From NCBI RefSeq assembly GCF_022483985.1, contig NZ_JAKVME010000001.1, forward strand, positions 558,001 through 622,000: a DNA stretch of 64,000 nucleotides. The letters are read 5' to 3'. Positions 33,819 to 42,306 of the stretch are shown piece by piece. The position numbers and the translations under genes are program-made. This DNA comes from Acetobacter sp. (GTDB lineage Bacteria; Pseudomonadota; Alphaproteobacteria; Acetobacterales; Acetobacteraceae). Within the stretch, counting starts at the first letter, position 1, and each line of letters starts with the position of its first letter. The notes under the pieces were generated by a model that was not told the DNA's origin, searched no databases, and saw nothing but the letters and a program-made list of their open reading frames with translations.

Positions 33819-35900
33819 ATGTCGCGTTTGAAGAACAAACTCCGTCAGTCCGTCATTCTGTCCTCACTGTCCGGCCTGATGCTGGCTTCCTGTCTTACCG
33901 CGCCCGCAGTGGCTGCCGGAGCCGGGCAGGGGGCGGCAATCCGGCCGTGGGGATTTGATCTGTCCGGCCGCGATACGACGCTTCTGCCCGGCAATGATTT
34001 CTTCGATTATGCGAACGGACACGCCGTAAAAGCGATTGTTATTCCTGCGGACCGTACGTCTTTCGGAGAGTTCGATGCGCTGCGTGATCTGTCGCAGAAA
34101 CGTGTGCGCGACATCCTCTCCGGTCTGGCCAGACAGCGCATTGTCGCTCCGCAGACGACAGAGCAGAAGCTGGCGGCGTACTATACCAGCTTCATGAACG
34201 AGAAAGCCGTCGAGGCGCTGGGCGCGAAGCCGCTTCAGGGTGATCTTGCGGCCATTCGCGGGCTGAAAACGCCGGAAGAATTTGCTCGCCTGATCGGTAC
34301 CGGGCAGACATCATTCCAGTTTTCCGCCTTCTCCCTGTCCATTCAGCCTGACGCCAAGGACCCTAAGCGGTTTGCTCTGGAACTGGATCAGAGCGGCCTC
34401 GGCATGCCGGACAGGGACTATTACCTGAAGCCGGAATTCGCCGCGAAAAAGCAGGCTTATGAAGCCTATATCGCGAAAATGCTTCACCTCGTCGGCTGGC
34501 AGGATGCCGATGCCCGAGCAAAAGACGTGATGGCGCTGGAAAGCAGTCTGGCTGATGTCCATTGGCCGCGCGTCGAACTGCGTGACCCGGACAAGACCTA
34601 TAACCCTTCCACTGTCGCCGGTCTGAAGGAGAAAGCACCCGGTTTTGACTGGACAGCCTGGCTGGATGGCGCTGGTATCACCGTATCGCAGGCTGACGCG
34701 GCGCGGATCATTGTCGGTGAGCCTTCCGCGATTACGGGGCAGGCGAAACTGCTTGGCGCGACGCCGCTGCCTGTGTTGCAGGCGTGGCTGGCGTTTCATC
34801 TCGCCAACAATGCGGCCTCGACGTTGTCTTCCGCCTTCGTAAACGCGTCCTATGAGTTCAATCGCAAGACTCTGGCGGGGCAGCCGAAACTGGCGACCCG
34901 CTGGAAACGGGCGACCGACGCCACGGACGACGCAATGGGCTGGGCGATTGGCAGAATCTATGTCGATCGGTATTTCCCGCCCGAGAGCAAGATCAAGATG
35001 GAAGCTCTGACGGCACGCCTGAAAGCGGCGTTCCGTGTGAGGCTCCAGAACAATAGCTGGATGTCCGAGGTGACAAAGCAGCATGCGCTGGTCAAGCTCG
35101 ACCATTTCGACATTCAGGTCGGATATCCCAAGAAATCCCGTGATTACAGTGATCTGACGGTCACACCCGGCGATGTGTACGGCAATGCGGCCCGCGCGGT
35201 CGCTTTTGAGTGGCGCTACTGGCTGGCTCATCTCGGCAGGCCGGTTGACCGCGATGAGTGGGACATGACGCCACAGACGGTGAACGCCTACAACAATCCG
35301 GTCTTCAATGAGGTGGTGTTTCCGGCCTCCATCCTTCAGCCGCCTTTCTTTGATCCGCATGCGGATGACGCCGTCAATTACGGTGCGATCGGTGGCGTTA
35401 TCGGTCATGAAATGACGCACAGCTTTGATGACGAAGGCCGCAAGTTCGATGAGAACGGTCGTCTGAGCGACTGGTGGACCAAGGAAGATGCCGCGCGTTT
35501 CGAGAAGCTCGGCGACCGGCTTGGCGCACAGTATGACGCGTTTGAAGTGCTGCCGGGCGTGCATCTCAACGGCAAGCTGACGATGGGTGAGAACATCGCC
35601 GATCTCGGTGGTCTGACACTGGCTCTGGATGCCTATCACGCCTCCCTGACCGGCAAGGACATGCCGGTTCTGGAAGGCATGAGCGGAGATCAGAGAGTCT
35701 TTCTGGGCTGGGCGCAGGTCTGGCGGATGAAGGTCCGTGAAGATCGCGCCAGACAGTTGGCCGTGATCGACCCGCATTCGGCGCCCGCCGCGCGCGTCAA
35801 TCTGCCGGCGCACAATATCGACGCCTGGTACAGGGCGTGGAACGTGCAGCCTGATCAGAAGCTCTATCTCGCGCCGGACCAGCGGGTGAAAATCTGGTAG
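33819..35900 (+). CDS. M13 family zinc metallopeptidase (neprilysin/PepO-like)
   Basis: 693-residue exported peptidase that cuts short peptides. I start at ATG 33819, which opens on a signal peptide (SSLSGLMLASCLTAPAVAAG); the frame is open to 33732. The zinc motif HEMTH is at 35405-35419 in GGVIGHEMTHSFDDEG, and the third ligand Glu is in MGENIADLGGL. NAYNNP and the C-terminal DPHSAPAARVN are also typical. AAGGTG lies eleven bases upstream. A signal with a Cys near the cleavage site could also be read as a weak lipobox. Confidence 0.93.
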   Translation: MSRLKNKLRQSVILSSLSGLMLASCLTAPAVAAGAGQGAAIRPWGFDLSGRDTTLLPGNDFFDYANGHAVKAIVIPADRTSFGEFDALRDLSQKRVRDILSGLARQRIVAPQTTEQKLAAYYTSFMNEKAVEALGAKPLQGDLAAIRGLKTPEEFARLIGTGQTSFQFSAFSLSIQPDAKDPKRFALELDQSGLGMPDRDYYLKPEFAAKKQAYEAYIAKMLHLVGWQDADARAKDVMALESSLADVHWPRVELRDPDKTYNPSTVAGLKEKAPGFDWTAWLDGAGITVSQADAARIIVGEPSAITGQAKLLGATPLPVLQAWLAFHLANNAASTLSSAFVNASYEFNRKTLAGQPKLATRWKRATDATDDAMGWAIGRIYVDRYFPPESKIKMEALTARLKAAFRVRLQNNSWMSEVTKQHALVKLDHFDIQVGYPKKSRDYSDLTVTPGDVYGNAARAVAFEWRYWLAHLGRPVDRDEWDMTPQTVNAYNNPVFNEVVFPASILQPPFFDPHADDAVNYGAIGGVIGHEMTHSFDDEGRKFDENGRLSDWWTKEDAARFEKLGDRLGAQYDAFEVLPGVHLNGKLTMGENIADLGGLTLALDAYHASLTGKDMPVLEGMSGDQRVFLGWAQVWRMKVREDRARQLAVIDPHSAPAARVNLPAHNIDAWYRAWNVQPDQKLYLAPDQRVKIW

Positions 35901-35991
35901 ACGTAACTGGTTTCAAAAGGTCCGCTATCCGTCGGTGGACCGTCAGTCCGGGCTTCTCTCTCTCTTTGGATACAGAAAAGAACATTTCCTG

Positions 35992-36747
35992 ATGACCGTA
36001 TTTACACTCGCCTATCGGAACACTCCCCTGCACGCTGTGGTGGCGGCCGCTGTTGCGCGTGTTCTGGAGGCTTATGAGATCGAGCCGGATTACATCGCTG
36101 GAGATGATGCGTCTCTTGCGAAAATGATGGCCGACGGGGAGATTGATCTTTTCGCGACGGCATGGCTGCCGACGATGGATGAGGGGCTTCTTTCTCCCGC
36201 CGTGGAAACGCTGGGCAACCTGTATCGTCCGGCCTTCGGGTTCTTCGTTTCGGAAGGTACGGAGCACTCCCTGTCCAACCTGTCCTCGATCGAGGAACTG
36301 GCGGCGTCGTCCGTTGCACGCAATCTTATCACGCCGGAGAGCCTTGTTCCCCGCGTGAGGCAGGTGGTGGCGGGATATCGCCTGACGGAAGCCGGGTTCA
36401 CCATCGAATCCCAGCCGGACGAGCAGGCCTATGAGGCGGCGGCGGCGGCGGTGGAGGCTGGAGAGCCTGTTGTCCTGCCACTTTTCACACCCTGCTACCT
36501 CATTCACGCCATTCCGCTTCGTCCGCTTGCCGATCCGAAAGGCGCGGCAGGCGCGGAACTGGAAGCGCGTCTGCTTGTCAGCAGGGCTGCCCGCGCAAAG
36601 GCGGACAGCGATCTGATTGACGAGCTGGATGAACTGACGCTCGGCAACAAGGTTGTCAGTGCGCTCGACAATGCGGTCCGGCATCTGGGCATGAGCGCTG
36701 ACGAGGCTGCCGAGGAGTGGCAGCGCGGCAAGCTTCTGCCACGCTGA
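35992..36747 (+). CDS. OpuAC-type substrate-binding domain protein without signal peptide
   Basis: 251-residue protein whose whole length resembles the periplasmic glycine betaine/proline-betaine binding domain: LAYRNTPLHAVVAAAV, GEIDLFATAWLPTMDEG and LPLFTPCYLIHA with the aromatic residues used to hold quaternary amines. It starts MTVFTLAYRN, so the domain begins at once with no signal or membrane anchor; the upstream in-frame codons do not make one. It should stay in the cytoplasm. No ABC ATPase or permease is near. It is followed after three bases by a PqqD-like small gene. Confidence 0.85.
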   Translation: MTVFTLAYRNTPLHAVVAAAVARVLEAYEIEPDYIAGDDASLAKMMADGEIDLFATAWLPTMDEGLLSPAVETLGNLYRPAFGFFVSEGTEHSLSNLSSIEELAASSVARNLITPESLVPRVRQVVAGYRLTEAGFTIESQPDEQAYEAAAAAVEAGEPVVLPLFTPCYLIHAIPLRPLADPKGAAGAELEARLLVSRAARAKADSDLIDELDELTLGNKVVSALDNAVRHLGMSADEAAEEWQRGKLLPR

Positions 36748-36750
36748 GAG

Positions 36751-37080
36751 GTGTCGTCTGTGACGCCGGACAGCCCGGATTACATGGACCCGAAGGCTGT
36801 TCCGCACCTTCATGGCGTGGATGGCATCCGTCTCGCCATGGCCATGACTGATACACATCAGTTGAGTGTGGGTGAGGGAGATGAGGCGGTGACCGTCCAG
36901 CTTCCGCCGCAGGCGAGGGGAATTTTCCCGCTGATCGACGGACGCAACACGGTGGCTGATCTCGCCACCCGGCTTGAGACGCGCGGAGTGAATGCGTCCC
37001 AGTTCGAGAGCGTGTGGCGGGCTACCGTGGCGGCGCTGGCTCCCTTCGGGCTGCTTTCGGTTGCCCCACCGGCTCCCTGA
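36751..37080 (+). CDS. Small PqqD-like protein
   Basis: 109-residue protein starting at GTG 36751, right after the OpuAC-like gene. Its second half (VTVQLPPQARGIFPLIDGRNTV followed by DLATRLE and the LAPFGLLSV ending) has the same spacing of hydrophobic and IDGR residues as PqqD in this window ([14 protein letters not shown]...). That suggests a small winged-helix or PqqD-like fold, which in other systems binds peptides. The similarity is from reading by eye only. The N-terminus is Asp/Pro-rich. Confidence 0.6.
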   Translation: MSSVTPDSPDYMDPKAVPHLHGVDGIRLAMAMTDTHQLSVGEGDEAVTVQLPPQARGIFPLIDGRNTVADLATRLETRGVNASQFESVWRATVAALAPFGLLSVAPPAP

Positions 37081-37090
37081 AGAAACCGGA

Positions 37091-37633
37091 ATGCTGCCTG
37101 TCATCGTTTTTGGAGCCGCATTGTATCCTGACGGCTCGCCGCGTCCGGCTCTTCTGGCGCGTGTGCGGGCCGCTCTCGACTATGGTGCGGGGCAAACCGA
37201 CAGTCTGTATGTTGTGACAGGTGGCGTCCCGCAGGAGGGACGGACCGAGGCGGATGTGATGGCCGCCCTGCTGCTGTCAGCGGGGGTGCCGGAGGCCGCC
37301 ATCCTGCGGGAAGGTCGCTCGACCGATACATGCGATTCTGCCATTGCCTGCACAGAGCTTCTGCGGAAGCGTGGGTATGACGGGCCTGTTGCTGTCGTCA
37401 CCAGCGATTTTCATATGATGCGCTGTGTCGCCATGCTGCGGGCGCTGGGCTGGATCACCGTGCCTGTGCCCGCGCCTTCATGTGTCGATCTGTCCCGAAG
37501 GCTGTCCCGAAGGCTGTCCCGAAGGCTGTCCCGAAGGCTGTCCCGGGGGCGTCGGCTCTGGGTGCATCTGCGGGAATATCCGGCGACAGTGTGGGATGTC
37601 CTGCTTGTGCTGATCTGGCGCTTTCACCAGTAA
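37091..37633 (+). CDS. YdcF/DUF218 family protein with SRRL repeat
   Basis: 180-residue protein of the YdcF-SanA fold. Family motifs are VIVFGAALYPDGSPRPAL at the N-terminus, LYVVTGG, EGRSTDT and VVTSDFHMMRC. There is no membrane helix before the domain, unlike many relatives. Near residue 134 an exact 12-bp tandem repeat adds LSRR four times, giving a strongly basic insert. ATG 37091 lies ten bases after the stop of the PqqD-like gene, so the three genes form an operon. Function of the fold is unclear; some members bind nucleotides or act in envelope growth. Confidence 0.85.
   Translation: MLPVIVFGAALYPDGSPRPALLARVRAALDYGAGQTDSLYVVTGGVPQEGRTEADVMAALLLSAGVPEAAILREGRSTDTCDSAIACTELLRKRGYDGPVAVVTSDFHMMRCVAMLRALGWITVPVPAPSCVDLSRRLSRRLSRRLSRRLSRGRRLWVHLREYPATVWDVLLVLIWRFHQ
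37490..37549 (+). repeat. 12-bp tandem repeat, four exact copies plus one changed copy
   Basis: CTGTCCCGAAGG is repeated exactly at 37490, 37502, 37514 and 37526, then CTGTCCCGGGGG at 37538. It encodes (LSRR)x4 and LSRG. Exact identity of all copies suggests recent slippage. Confidence 0.97.
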
Positions 37634-37649
37634 ACGGCACGTGTTGGTT

Positions 37650-37919
37650 CTACAGGGCGGGGGTGGGATGCGGGCGCAATCCGTGGTCGTCGTAGCAGTC
37701 GCTGCGGGGACAGCCCGCCCATCGGCTCGCATGTTCCGCATGAGCCTGCATCCTGCCAGCTTTCGACGGGCTGTGCAGGCGGACATGGCCCTTGCAGTCA
37801 CGGCAGCGGAAACTGCGTGTCTTGCGGTCTTCAGGCTTCATGGAAAGTGCGGTCAGGACAGTCATCGGTCGCCAGAGTCCGTCAGTGCCTTTGACATCAA
37901 TATCCGTTGCCAGAACCAT
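37650..37919 (-). CDS. Small Cys/His-rich protein, putative zinc finger
   Basis: 89-residue protein from ATG 37919, with the good ribosome site GAGGGC six bases upstream; the frame is open further but then runs into fabD antisense. The pattern FRCRDCKG then QAHAEHASRW and GCPRSDC gives a CxxC, HxxxH-like and CxxxxC set that could bind zinc, similar in outline to the small Cys pair modules in CoiA-type or restriction-related proteins. The N-terminal half is MVLATDIDVKG with VLTALSMKPEDR. It is convergent with the ydcF-like gene and divergent from fabD. No function assigned. Confidence 0.65.
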   Translation of the reverse strand: MVLATDIDVKGTDGLWRPMTVLTALSMKPEDRKTRSFRCRDCKGHVRLHSPSKAGRMQAHAEHASRWAGCPRSDCYDDHGLRPHPTPAL

Positions 37920-38138
37920 ATCCGCCCTCACGATTTCAGAAACAGGAAGAAAAACCGGCTTTTGTGCAGTCTGTCCCAGGCGGAATGACGATGTGTTAAT
38001 AAAGCTGGCGACGGCTCCTGCATTGACATTCGATGACGATTTCCTTTCATCACTCCGCGTATTGCCGGATTTTCCGCACGAACAGGCCTGCCGGACGACG
38101 GGCCGATTGCATTTCCTCATCAGTCCAGGAGCTACTGA

Positions 38139-39110
38139 ATGTCTGTCTACGCCTTTGTTTTTCCGGGTCAGGGAAGTCAGTCTCCCGGCATGGGGCAGGA
38201 TCTGGCGGATGCGTTTCCGGCAGCGCGGGAGGTCTTTCAGGAAGTTGACGATGCGCTGAACGAGAAGCTTTCGAAGATTATTTTTGAAGGCCCGGCGGAA
38301 GAACTGACCAGCACGGAGAATACCCAACCTGCCCTGATGGCGGTGTCGATGGCTGTGGTCCGGGTTCTGGAGCGGGAAGGTGGCGTGGATTTCAGCTCAA
38401 AGGCGACGCTGATGGCAGGTCACTCCCTTGGCGAATATTCCGCACTTGCTGCGGCGCGTTCGTTCGGAGTTGCGGAAACGGCCCGTCTGCTGCGTCTGCG
38501 TGGCCGTGCGATGCAGCGCGCTGTGCCTGCTGGCGAAGGCGGCATGGCGGCCCTGATCGGTGTGACGCCGGAGCAGGCTCAGGACGTGTGCGAGGAAGCG
38601 GCGATTCTCAGGGTTGAGGGACAGCCGGATCGACGTGAGGTCCTTGAGGTCGCCAATGACAATGGTGGTGGTCAGATCGTGATTTCCGGCCAGATGGCGG
38701 CGATCGACCGGGCGATTGTGATCGCCAAGGAAAAAGGCATCAAACGGGCTGTCAAACTGCCGGTTTCCGCGCCATTCCACAGTTCCCTGATGCGTCCGGC
38801 GGCGGATGAGATGGCCGAAGCTCTGGATGCAGCCGACGTAAAGGCCCCCATCGTGCCGGTTGTCGCCAATGTGACGGCGGCGAAAGTGACATCTCCCGAC
38901 ATGATTCGTGAGCTTCTGGTCAAACAGGTCACCGGCACGGTCCGCTGGCGTGAGAGTGTCGAGGCGATGGTCGGCATGGGGGTTGATCATTTTGTGGAAC
39001 TCGGGGCCGGTAAAGTGCTTTCGGGCCTGATTCGTCGGATTGCACCGGATGCGAAAGCCGAGTCTGTCGGCACGCTGGACACCATCGACAGCTTCCTCAA
39101 GAGTCTCTGA
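38139..39110 (+). CDS. fabD: Malonyl-CoA:ACP transacylase
   Basis: 323-residue enzyme that loads malonyl onto acyl carrier protein for fatty acid synthesis. The active Ser96 is in GHSLGEY and the catalytic His214 in APFHSSLM; the N-terminal FPGQGSQ is typical. It leads the cluster fabD-fabG-acpP-fabF, and fabG follows after 46 bases. CAGGAGCTACTGA before the ATG is a good ribosome site. Confidence 0.97.
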   Translation: MSVYAFVFPGQGSQSPGMGQDLADAFPAAREVFQEVDDALNEKLSKIIFEGPAEELTSTENTQPALMAVSMAVVRVLEREGGVDFSSKATLMAGHSLGEYSALAAARSFGVAETARLLRLRGRAMQRAVPAGEGGMAALIGVTPEQAQDVCEEAAILRVEGQPDRREVLEVANDNGGGQIVISGQMAAIDRAIVIAKEKGIKRAVKLPVSAPFHSSLMRPAADEMAEALDAADVKAPIVPVVANVTAAKVTSPDMIRELLVKQVTGTVRWRESVEAMVGMGVDHFVELGAGKVLSGLIRRIAPDAKAESVGTLDTIDSFLKSL

Positions 39111-39156
39111 GGCTCTTTTCCTTTCAGTCTGACATCATGCAAACAGGATAGAGTTT

Positions 39157-39900
39157 ATGTTCAGTCTTACCGGCAAGGTCGCGCTCGTAACGGGCGCAAC
39201 AGGTGGCATTGGCGAAGCGATCGCCCGTCAGCTTCATCAGCAGGGTGCGACGGTCGTGCTGTCCGGCACACGCGAATCCGTTCTGGCGGAGCGGGCGGCG
39301 GCTCTGGGTGGTGAGCGTGTGCATGTGGTCGCCGCGGACCTGTCCGACCCGGCTGCGGCGGAGCAGCTTGTGGCGCGCGCAGAAGCCGCCGCCGGAGCGC
39401 CGCTCGATATTCTCGTGAATAATGCAGGGCTTACGCGGGACACGCTGGCCATCCGCATGAAGGACGAGGACTGGTCCAAAGTGATCGAGGTTGATCTTGC
39501 CTCGCCATTCCGACTCTGCCGCGCGGTGCTCAAGGGCATGCTGCGTCGGCGCGCGGGACGCATCATCAGCATCGCTTCCGTGGTGGGAACGACCGGCAAT
39601 GCCGGACAGGCCAACTATGCCGCCGCCAAGGCCGGTCTGGTGGGCATGACCAAGTCTCTGGCGCAGGAGGCGGGCTCCCGTGGGGTGACGCTGAATGTGG
39701 TTGCGCCGGGCTTTATCGCCACGGCCATGACGGATGTGCTGCCGGACGCCCAGAAGGAAAAGCTGGTCGGAGCGATCCCGCTGGGCCGTATGGGGTCGCC
39801 GGACGATGTGGCGTCCGCCGTGGTGTATCTGGCGTCGGAAGAGGCGGCATGGGTTACGGGCGCGACATTGCATGTCAATGGCGGAATGGCGATGACATAA
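39157..39900 (+). CDS. fabG: 3-oxoacyl-ACP reductase
   Basis: 247-residue NADPH-dependent short-chain dehydrogenase that reduces 3-oxoacyl-ACP. The cofactor site is TGATGGIG near residue 13, and the catalytic triad is Ser141, Tyr154 and Lys158 (SVVGTTGNAGQANYAAAK). NNAG and PGFIATAMT are kept. It lies inside the fab cluster, so it is the main FabG rather than one of the many homologues. Confidence 0.96.
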   Translation: MFSLTGKVALVTGATGGIGEAIARQLHQQGATVVLSGTRESVLAERAAALGGERVHVVAADLSDPAAAEQLVARAEAAAGAPLDILVNNAGLTRDTLAIRMKDEDWSKVIEVDLASPFRLCRAVLKGMLRRRAGRIISIASVVGTTGNAGQANYAAAKAGLVGMTKSLAQEAGSRGVTLNVVAPGFIATAMTDVLPDAQKEKLVGAIPLGRMGSPDDVASAVVYLASEEAAWVTGATLHVNGGMAMT

Positions 39901-40172
39901 GACGAATTGTTTGGAATTCGTTGCTGAGACTACCTTTTCTCAAAAACGTGAGCTAAGGAGGGTGACCGGTTTTGAACACGGTGCGATCATGAAACGTCAC
40001 GCTTTTCATGCATCCGCTTGGCGGCGGGAATATTTCCGTGCTAATCGCCCCGCAGCCTCGTTGGGCATACCTCGGTTGCCCCGTTCGAATGCCCTGCTCC
40101 GGTCTGTTGCCGGAACGGGGTGAGCGCCAACCATCAGCCCGAAATGCTTGGGCATACAGGAAGCAGAAACAG

Positions 40173-40412
40173 ATGAGCGAAATCGCTGATAAGGTTAAGA
40201 AGATCGTTGTCGAGCATCTCGGCGTCGAAGAGAGCAAGGTGACACCGGATGCGTCGTTCATCGATGATCTGGGTGCAGACAGCCTCGACACGGTCGAACT
40301 GGTGATGGCGTTTGAAGAGGCTTTCAACGTAGAGATCCCCGAAGACGCGGCTGAGAAGATCGCGACCGTCAAGGATGCGATTGATTACATCGAGGCACAG
40401 AAAGCCGCTTGA
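40173..40412 (+). CDS. acpP: Acyl carrier protein
   Basis: 79-residue acidic carrier with the phosphopantetheine site Ser37 in [16 protein letters not shown] lies ten bases before the ATG; the open upstream frame is not part of the protein. The 272-base gap after fabG has enough room for a separate strong promoter, as expected for a gene needed in high amount. fabF follows after 76 bases. Confidence 0.97.
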   Translation: MSEIADKVKKIVVEHLGVEESKVTPDASFIDDLGADSLDTVELVMAFEEAFNVEIPEDAAEKIATVKDAIDYIEAQKAA

Positions 40413-40488
40413 GGTTCTCTGTATCTGACGGGTCCATGCAGTTGGTGCGCGGACCCATTTTGTTCTGAAAATCAGGGGGCGAGCGAGC

Positions 40489-41775
40489 TTGCTGCAGTCG
40501 GGCGGATCAGATTTGGGACGGAGACGCGTGGTCGTCACCGGTATGGGGATGGTAACGCCTCTCGGGCTTGGCACCGAGAACGTCTGGAAGCGTCTCATCG
40601 CGGGTGAAAGCGGAATTGACCGCATTCACGCGTTTGATCCGAGCGAACTTGCGGCGCATATCGGTGGCGAGGTGCCGGAAGGCCCCACCGCCGAGGGCAA
40701 GCTCACTGTCTCCGACTGGATTCCTGTCAAGGACCAGAAGAAGATGGATCGTTTCATCCATCTCGGAATGATCGCAGCCGCCGAGGCTGTCGAGGATTCC
40801 GGATGGAAGCCCGAGTCGGAAGAAGATCGCTGCGCTACCGGCGTGCAGATCGGCTCCGGCATCGGTGGCCTCCAGACGATCTACGAAGCTTCCATCACGG
40901 TCCATGAAGGGCGGGCGAAGCGTCTGTCCCCGTTCTTCATCCCGTCGGCGCTGGGTAATCTGGTGTCCGGAAACGTATCGATCCGGTACGGTTTCAAAGG
41001 GCCGAATCACTCGGCGGTTACTGCCTGTGCCACAGGCGTTCATGCGATTGGTGACGCCGCACGTCTCATCATGTTCGGCGATGCCGATGTGATGATCGCG
41101 GGCGGCGCCGAGGCGACGGTCTGCAAACTCGGGATCGCCGGGTTCTGCTCGGCTCGCGCCCTATCCACCGGCTTCAATGATCGTCCGCAGCAGGCTTCCC
41201 GCCCGTGGGACCGTGACCGTGACGGCTTCGTCATGGGCGAGGGTGCCGGTATCGTCGTGCTCGAAGAATACGAACACGCGAAAAAGCGCGGCGCGAAGAT
41301 TTACGGCGAGATCGTGGGTTACGGCATGTCCGGTGACGCCCATCACATCACTGCGCCCGCAGAGGGCCATGAAGGCGCGTATCGCGCCATGTTCGCAGCT
41401 GTCCGCAGCGCAGGTATCACGCCCGGTGAAATCGGCTATGTGAACGCGCACGGCACGTCCACCATGGCGGATGATCTCGAACTGGAAGCCGTCGAGCGTC
41501 TCTTCGGCGATGCCGGGCGAAAGGTTGCGATGTCCTCCACCAAGTCCGCGATCGGTCACCTGCTGGGGGCCGCCGGTGCTGTGGAGGCGATGTTCTCCAT
41601 GCTGGCCATTCGTGATGGTGTCGCTCCGCCGACGCTTAACCTCGATAACCCGTCGCGGGAGAGCATTATCGACCGCGTGGCGCATGAGGCGCAGCAGCGC
41701 AAGATCAACATTGCGCTCTCAAACAGTTTTGGCTTTGGTGGCACCAACGCCAGCGTGATCGTTCGCGGCGTCTGA
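40489..41775 (+). CDS. fabF: 3-oxoacyl-ACP synthase II
   Basis: Condensing enzyme for elongation and temperature control of fatty acids. The Cys-His-His set is present: Cys180 (TACATGVHAIG), NAHGTSTMADD and GHLLGAAGAVEA; GFGGTNAS closes the protein. The start is uncertain: TTG 40489 after GGGGGCGAG, or TTG 40513 (MGRRRVVVTGMG). Both give a normal-sized protein of about 420-428 residues. A clear terminator follows. Confidence 0.95.
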   Translation: MLQSGGSDLGRRRVVVTGMGMVTPLGLGTENVWKRLIAGESGIDRIHAFDPSELAAHIGGEVPEGPTAEGKLTVSDWIPVKDQKKMDRFIHLGMIAAAEAVEDSGWKPESEEDRCATGVQIGSGIGGLQTIYEASITVHEGRAKRLSPFFIPSALGNLVSGNVSIRYGFKGPNHSAVTACATGVHAIGDAARLIMFGDADVMIAGGAEATVCKLGIAGFCSARALSTGFNDRPQQASRPWDRDRDGFVMGEGAGIVVLEEYEHAKKRGAKIYGEIVGYGMSGDAHHITAPAEGHEGAYRAMFAAVRSAGITPGEIGYVNAHGTSTMADDLELEAVERLFGDAGRKVAMSSTKSAIGHLLGAAGAVEAMFSMLAIRDGVAPPTLNLDNPSRESIIDRVAHEAQQRKINIALSNSFGFGGTNASVIVRGV

Positions 41776-41807
41776 CCCCGGACGCGTTCCGAACGGTTAT
41801 CATTCAG

Positions 41808-41833
41808 CAGGCCATCTTCGGATGGCCTGTTTC
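41808..41833 (+). terminator. Terminator of the fab cluster
   Basis: CAGGCCATC (41808-41816) and GATGGCCTG (41821-41829) form a perfect nine-pair stem with a TTCG tetraloop, then TTTC. The T tract is short but the stem is very stable. Confidence 0.75.
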
Positions 41834-41862
41834 ATATCTGACCCGATACAGGTGTTTGTTTC

Positions 41863-42111
41863 ATGAGCGATACTCTTCCAGACCGTCTGTCCGTTGATCC
41901 GGAAAGCCCATTCTACAACGAAGAGCTTCTTGCCCGTGGAATCGGTATCCGCTTCAAGGGCGTCGAAAAGACCAATGTTGAGGAATACTGCCTCAGTGAG
42001 AACTGGGTGCGTGTCGCCGTAGGCAAGTCGCTGGACCGTCGCGGCAAGCCGATGACGATGAAGCTTCAGGGGCCGGTCGAAGTCTGGATCAAGGGCAACG
42101 AAGAAGCCTGA
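41863..42111 (+). CDS. DUF3297 family small protein
   Basis: 82-residue protein beginning MSDTLPDRLSVDPESPFYNEE and containing GIGIRFKGVEKTNVEEYC and WVRVAVGKSLDRRGKPMTMKL, which I recognise as the DUF3297 family found widely in Proteobacteria. Function is unknown; it is soluble and basic in its second half. It lies just after the fab cluster terminator and before the sqr gene, with its own short leader. Confidence 0.85.
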   Translation: MSDTLPDRLSVDPESPFYNEELLARGIGIRFKGVEKTNVEEYCLSENWVRVAVGKSLDRRGKPMTMKLQGPVEVWIKGNEEA

Positions 42112-42306
42112 GACCTGAAAACCTGTCGTACCGTGAGCGCGGCAGGTTCGTCGCTACAGTTCAGCAGGCCGGAAAGGCCGTGTTGAAAACCCAATGCGGA
42201 TATGCGCGCTCTCATGGGAGAGGGGCCTTGATGCATCTCTCCTCTGAGCGCAGGCTCGCACATCTTTGTGATGTGACACTGCATTCCCCTGAAGGAGACG
42301 AAGATC

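Noticed and set aside
34311..35813. 500-codon open frame on the minus strand
   Set aside because: It is antisense to the M13 peptidase gene, whose zinc motifs and signal peptide are clear; the antisense protein is His/Arg-rich without any family.
35797..37104. 435-codon minus-strand open frame
   Set aside because: Antisense to three consistent plus-strand genes with close spacing and a recognised OpuAC domain.
37490..37549. CRISPR-like array
   Set aside because: Units are only 12 bp, contiguous with no spacers and in-frame in a gene; it is a simple tandem repeat.
38000..38327. N-terminal extension of the small Cys/His gene into fabD
   Set aside because: The extension is Arg-rich antisense of fabD; a strong ribosome site supports the internal ATG at 37919.
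40008..40172. Upstream extension of the acyl carrier protein frame
   Set aside because: The extra 55 residues do not belong to ACP, and the ATG at 40173 has a ribosome site and the normal start sequence.
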